64,000 bases of DNA from Archilochus colubris. Its lineage: Eukaryota > Chordata > Aves > Apodiformes > Trochilidae. The notes below the pieces were generated by a model. That model was not told where the DNA came from. It was given only the letters and a program-made list of their open reading frames with translations, and did no database searches. The stretch spans positions 91,771,115 through 91,835,114 of the forward strand of contig CM041085.1 of the NCBI GenBank assembly GCA_023079485.1, given 5' to 3'. Positions within the stretch are counted from its first letter, which is position 1. Every line of letters begins with the position of its first letter. Both the position numbers and the translations under genes were made by a program. Below, piece after piece: positions 30,101-36,100 of this stretch.

Positions 30101-33100
30101 CCCTGGGCACTGTGGGATCACATAAATGCTCATAGCTAAAGTAATGCCACCTGGGCTCTGCCAATCAAGTATATTATAACAAGTCGGAATTTCCGCCTTG
30201 TTATCTTAAAGCCATGGGAATACCTCTAAGAAAATATGAGTATCATCTCACTACTTGGATCATGACTTGACTCCTCTGTGTTTGGAGTAGAAATTCTATC
30301 CTTCTGAATAGTTTCTGCTCTGAACTCTTGGAGAGTAACTGCAGATTGATTAGGTCTGGTTTAGGATGAGATTTTATGGTTTACTTCTTTGTCTTCTTTT
30401 TGATAGTTAAATCATGTCTCCCAGATGAATGTGTATTTTAAGAAATATATATTTTTTAAGAAGTACACATTTTTAAGACAATTTGCTTCTTTTCTGAAGG
30501 GACTGAAAGGAGAAAAAGGAAGACAAGGAAATCCAGGTTTACAGGTACTGTTAAAATGGTAATCGTAGTTCAAGAGAGCCATGATTCATATTTGGTTCTT
30601 GTTTCTTAAGATTACTTCCACCAACACAGTTCCTTGCATCAGGTGAAATATATATATGTATGACATGATTACATAGTTATATAAAATACCTCTTAAGCAA
30701 CCTTAGTATTTTTAAAATAACAAATACAACACATATAGAGAAGATGGAACCATTCTTTTCTTGGCTGTGCATAGTGGAAGGACACAAGGAAAAGGACATG
30801 AGCTGGAACTTGAGAAATCCCAACCTGATATACAGGAAAAGCATTCTGCTTTGAGGGTGGTCAAACACTGGAGCTAGCTGCTCAGAGATTGCTGTAAAAT
30901 ACATCTGCATAGCTCATTGCTGTAGATGGATCTATTTTGTAAAGTAAGCTGAACCCATGGAAGTCCTCTCCAAAATACATGTTTCTTTGGTTCTGGGATA
31001 TTATTTTCTTGAGAAAAAGACTGGATTTATATTTTTCTGGATGATTTTATTAAACATTTTATTATGGAAAATTTTTCATTAAACAATTATAAATAACATA
31101 AAATGCATATAGAAGCACAAAGTACCTTTTGTGTAAAGGATATAAAAGTGATGCATGAGTTAAGGTTTTTAATGTACCATGGTACAGTTTCATGTAGTAC
31201 ACTACCTCCTGAACTATACTGGGATTTGTTATTGACATCTCCTGTGCTCATAAATTACAGATGTTTCCTGTTTCAGCTGCAAATCAATGAGATCCAGTTG
31301 TTTCTCTTTAACTCTGGGCCAATGTATTCTGATTATGTCATAGCTGGCTATCTTGTTTTACCACAGAAAATAGCTGTTAGTATTCATAAATACTTGTTAA
31401 CATTCATAACTACATAATCTATGTCACGTCTGAACACAGAAGTATTTGTTAGAAATGCATATCTAAAACTAGACTTGGAAGGAAGTCACAGTTGTTTTTT
31501 TCAGAATTACAACATCAATACAACTGTCTGTCTAGCCAAAAGGAGCTGATTCCAGTGGAGCATGGGCAGGAGGTGTAGGTTGTATGTTTGCCTAGTTTTA
31601 TCACTTTCAGGCAGTGGTACATTGACAAGAGTGGAGTTGTAAAACTGAGCAGGTATTTTTGAAGAGACATAGTTTAAATTAAAAGGTCGGTCATTGCTTT
31701 TAACCAGATGTAATGCCCTACTCTAACATTTTCCATCTTTTTTCTTTTTACAAATACTGGACATTTTTTCATATATTTAATCATAAGGCAAAACAAAGCC
31801 ATACTGAAAGAAAATAATTCTTTTTCCAGATAGAATTATGTAACTGAATTGTCATTGCTTGCTTTTTTTTTTTTTTGTTTGTTTATTGTTTTGCTTTGTT
31901 TTGGTTTGGGTTTTTTTTTTGGATGTGAGAAAGCTGATAAAACAGTACAGACGTGGTCTAAAATTGTATCCCAGAATTATCTAGTTTGATCAGCAACCAA
32001 AAAAATCAATCATTCACATACTTCTCGCAGACAGTGCTAGGTCCTTCCAAGGTCTCTCATGCCTTCAGGTTTTCTCAGGACAACAGGACACATTGCCTTG
32101 ACCCTCAGAGTGGACACCAGAAAACTGAGAGTCTGCACTGAGCTGCCATCCTCCTGTGATGGAACTTAATGGTCAATAACACCCCTGACCCATTTGGCAG
32201 AAACAGGAATCAAAACTATTTGCCAAAAAAAAAAAATTGCCATTTGCAAAACCTGGCTTACAAGTTGAGTTTGCATTTCCAAGGCTCTGAACTTGATTTT
32301 TGTCTAGACAGTATGAAACCAAGAAACTCAGGCCTGTCCTTTTGCTAGAACACAAAACTTTATTTCTTTTGTTGAATGCATAAGATTTTGTCTAGACTAT
32401 ATCTAATTCTTTATAATATAAATGATTTCTTCCCAAGCTATCATTTTGGTATATGATATTGAAGGTAAAATAAAGTGTAATTGACCATGATATAGAGTTT
32501 TCATGCGTATATGCAAGTTTTTGGGTTTTTTGTTTGCTTGTTTTTGGTTTAGTTTTGGTTTGGGTTTTTTTGTACAAATAGCAATCACAGAATCCTTAAA
32601 AATTGATGTTTGTAATTAATTATTGAAAAGTAAGGACAAAAATATTATTTTTTATTCCAAGTAATTTGTCTCAGCTTGCTTTATAACCTTTTTTTTTCCC
32701 CATATTAATTCCTAAAGGGAGTAGGAGGATTGAGTGGAGAACGAGGAGAGGTAAGCCTATTGTAATGAAAAATATAATATTACAAAGTTATTTAATTTGT
32801 TTTTTTCAGAATTCTTAGTCTGTAAAATAATTTACAGTCTTATTTCTGTACTCACATCTCTATAAGCAGCAGTAGAGAACCTGAGAAATATCAAAAGAAG
32901 AGACAGAAGTATTAGTTAAAAACAGATGTAGTAAAATTTATATTTCATGATATGAAAGATCACAAAATATAAAAAACAAAGTATATACTTAAAGAGAGTT
33001 AAACTCAGAAGGAGGCGGTTGAAGAAAGGAAATAACTGAAGAAAAAACATAGTCTATAAAAGAATACAGAATAGCTGATCACATTGATCCATATTTTTCA

Positions 33101-36100
33101 ACAGCAGCCATTGATAGCAAGGCAGGGTGCAACAGGAAGGTTACACAAAGGATACACAAAGAAGTTCCTTCTCGTTTACCATCCCTTTTTTTGGCAGTCA
33201 AGAAGTCAAGTGCATTTAACCAGAGATCAAGACCATTGCATTTAATGTGAATCTTGAATTTGCCTAAGTCCTTTTGATATGTACTGATGCACTGTTTCCA
33301 TAAAAGTCTATAGTAAGAACTTCCCCAGCTAAACTGTTTATTCTTGAGTGTTTTAACCTTCATCAGTGAGAGTAATTTGTGCTCCTTTACTTTCAAAGCT
33401 GATGAAAAGAAATAGAGTGAAACCTTTACAAAGATACTTTTTTGGAGGCTTCTGCCTTTGAGACTGACTCAGAAAATGCAGAGCAGGATTCTTTCTCTCT
33501 ACTGCTAAGTTTTACAGGAATAATTCAACTTAGCCTGAAAATTAAGAGGCATAAGGGGAAGTCTGCTTGGACTGCTCTTGGCCTGTCAGAAACTGCATGT
33601 GCTGCTCTCCAGGATAAGTTTAAAGTTCCTATTATTTATTTTTTTGTTTTATCTTGTGTGTGTGTTTGGCCAATGTAAATATGTCTGTGGCCAGACCTTT
33701 TAATCTTTGTATAACACTTTGTTTAAGAATTGTTATTTGAAAGTTTAACTTTGGTTTGTTTGTTGCTTTTGTTTGTTTGTTTGTTGAGGGCTTTGTGTTT
33801 TGGTTTTTTGGGGTTTTTTCATTCCGATAGTTAGTGAAAGGAGAGTAGACTCTCTCCCTTTAATATATTTCTCCCTCAACTTTCTTTAGAGATTTTTTTG
33901 TTGAACCATTTTCATTAAAGCATTGTTGCATATCATTAACTAGACATATTCAATGGAAGCTCAATTCTACTAATTAAATAATTTTATATTTTTAAACATA
34001 CAATTTATCCTATATGCTGCTCTGGTTCTATGAAATATTTAACAACACATTTTGGCATATAAGTGATTTGCTAAATCATTGCCAAAATTGCTAGAAGATA
34101 GATGGTACATAATTTTAGTAGCCCCCTTAATTACTGTAAATCATGATAATGATTAATTTCTTCTGAAGAATCCTTCTGATAATAATCTTACTATGTGGTA
34201 AGATATAATGATGTCATTGTGCTTACTTATGAGATATATAAAATTTGTTTATTTTCTACTTTTATTAAATAGTCTTTGTTAAACTCAGACTCCTCAGTAA
34301 AAAGTTTCTTCAGTCTTTAATTCTCACTGAGGTCTTTTCCTTTTTATTTTCTTTGCCAATAGCAAAGGTCAACAAAGAAGGCCACACATGGGATGTGGCT
34401 GAACATTACAAGACAGAGATAAACTACAGAAAATGTTCCCTCAAGAGTTTTATTTGCTTTTGGCAAGTTCTGCTGGCGGTAGTGCTGGTGCTTCCAACAT
34501 TTTGTCCTGATGGTGTTGTTCTGGCTTCTTGCCATTTTCCCAATATTTCACTGGTTCTTCCTAGTCCCTTTAACATTTAGTCAAAATAAATCAACTTCCA
34601 AGTCAGATGTCTTTTATTTAGACATAGTCCATAGCTGTAAAAGCAATTAAAATTAAAACACAAAACTTCTAGCTGCAGGAACAGCATGATTTTCAGATGC
34701 CATCACAGCTTCTACTATGGCCACAGACAGTAATGTATGCTCCAAATGTTTACCTCTGAGCCTTGCTGACCCTGTTCCATGTAAAAAAAAAAAAAAAAGT
34801 AATTATGCAATAGGAATGAACAAGTACAGCTCTACATGGTGTAACTAAGAGTATCAATTCTTTATGACTATGACACTGAAGTTGACAATGTCAAGAAAAT
34901 AAAATAGAATTACAACCTTGGAAAAAGTGAGTTCTGAATTAACATAACTTTTGTATTGGGAAGAGGGTATGGACTGCTGTTCAGATAATGCATGGCATCT
35001 CACTGGTGGACCATCTTTCCATGAGTGCTCTTAGGCACTTGGCTGACATTGGTCGTATTTTGTCTGATATTTTAGTGTTAGGTTTGGTTTTGGATTTTTT
35101 TTGTAAGAGGAAAAACTACACCCTTTATTTTAGTGGCTAGCTCTCTGTATAAACCTTAAGTAAAATGATACTGAATTTAAAGCTTGCTATCCTGTTAATA
35201 ATACATGAGTGAAGTTGAGGCTTTCAAGCCAAGACAGAAAGCTTTGAATTTTTCTAATGTAAAGAATTTTTATAAGTGCTATATAGAATGAAACAAAGTA
35301 ATATAAATACTGTAATTTAAGATTCAGTGTAAGTCTATGAAGACTCCCAATAAGTATTCATAAACAGTAATCCTGCTGCTTTGTTTCCATCATTTCATAT
35401 AAAATAGTTGGAAAGAGCAAAAGAAATTTTGAAACAACTGTTAGCATTATCCAGAAACTGTGCAAAAATGGAAGGAAAAAAACTCATCAGGGAGCAAACA
35501 TAGTATCCTAACTATGATTTTGGGCATGTACCAAATTACATTGTACTGATATTTTGTTGGCTTCAGCATAGGGAAAGAGTCCCACATGAACTACTGCAGT
35601 AGGTGATTCCATATATAGAAGAAGCATTGCTTTGATGAAGATAGATAAAAATAGTTTCCAGTAATATTTTAGCCTTTTGCAGTGAAGCAAATGGACTACA
35701 GTTGTTCTCAATCACACAGAGTGTAAAAGAAGTAAATAATATTAATAACCCAGAAAAACACCAAATGAAATATTACTTTTTTTTCTTTGTTTTATATGCT
35801 GCAGGTGTAGGGTAAAAATCTTGATTATCATAGTAAGTTTGCCAAGAATTTCAGTGATGACAGATTTCTAAAGATTTATAATTTTTCCAGTCTGATAAAG
35901 ATTTTAATGTACTGTAACAAATTACCTAATTCTCATGAAGATGTGAATAAAGCCCTTCCTCCCATGTGCTAGTAAGGAAGAATATTTTGCTTTGTATTAA
36001 TTAGTAAGGAAAGTGGATCCTTATAGTTTAAAAAAATATAACTATTTTTTTTCTTCTTATATTTGGTAAACTTCATGTATATCTGGTATGTGAAAAAGTT

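Larger units (their letters stand above)
30545..32717 (+). other. COL21A1 intron, 2.2 kb
   Basis: AT-rich, with two T/G-rich tracts (31861-31921 and 32519-32573). No exon or named transposon found. Confidence 0.8.

Noticed and set aside
29733..30125. 130-codon open frame continuing past the exon at 29754
   Set aside because: The frame runs over the consensus donor CAG|gtatgt and loses the Gly repeat at once; its length is due to the GC-rich patch in the intron.
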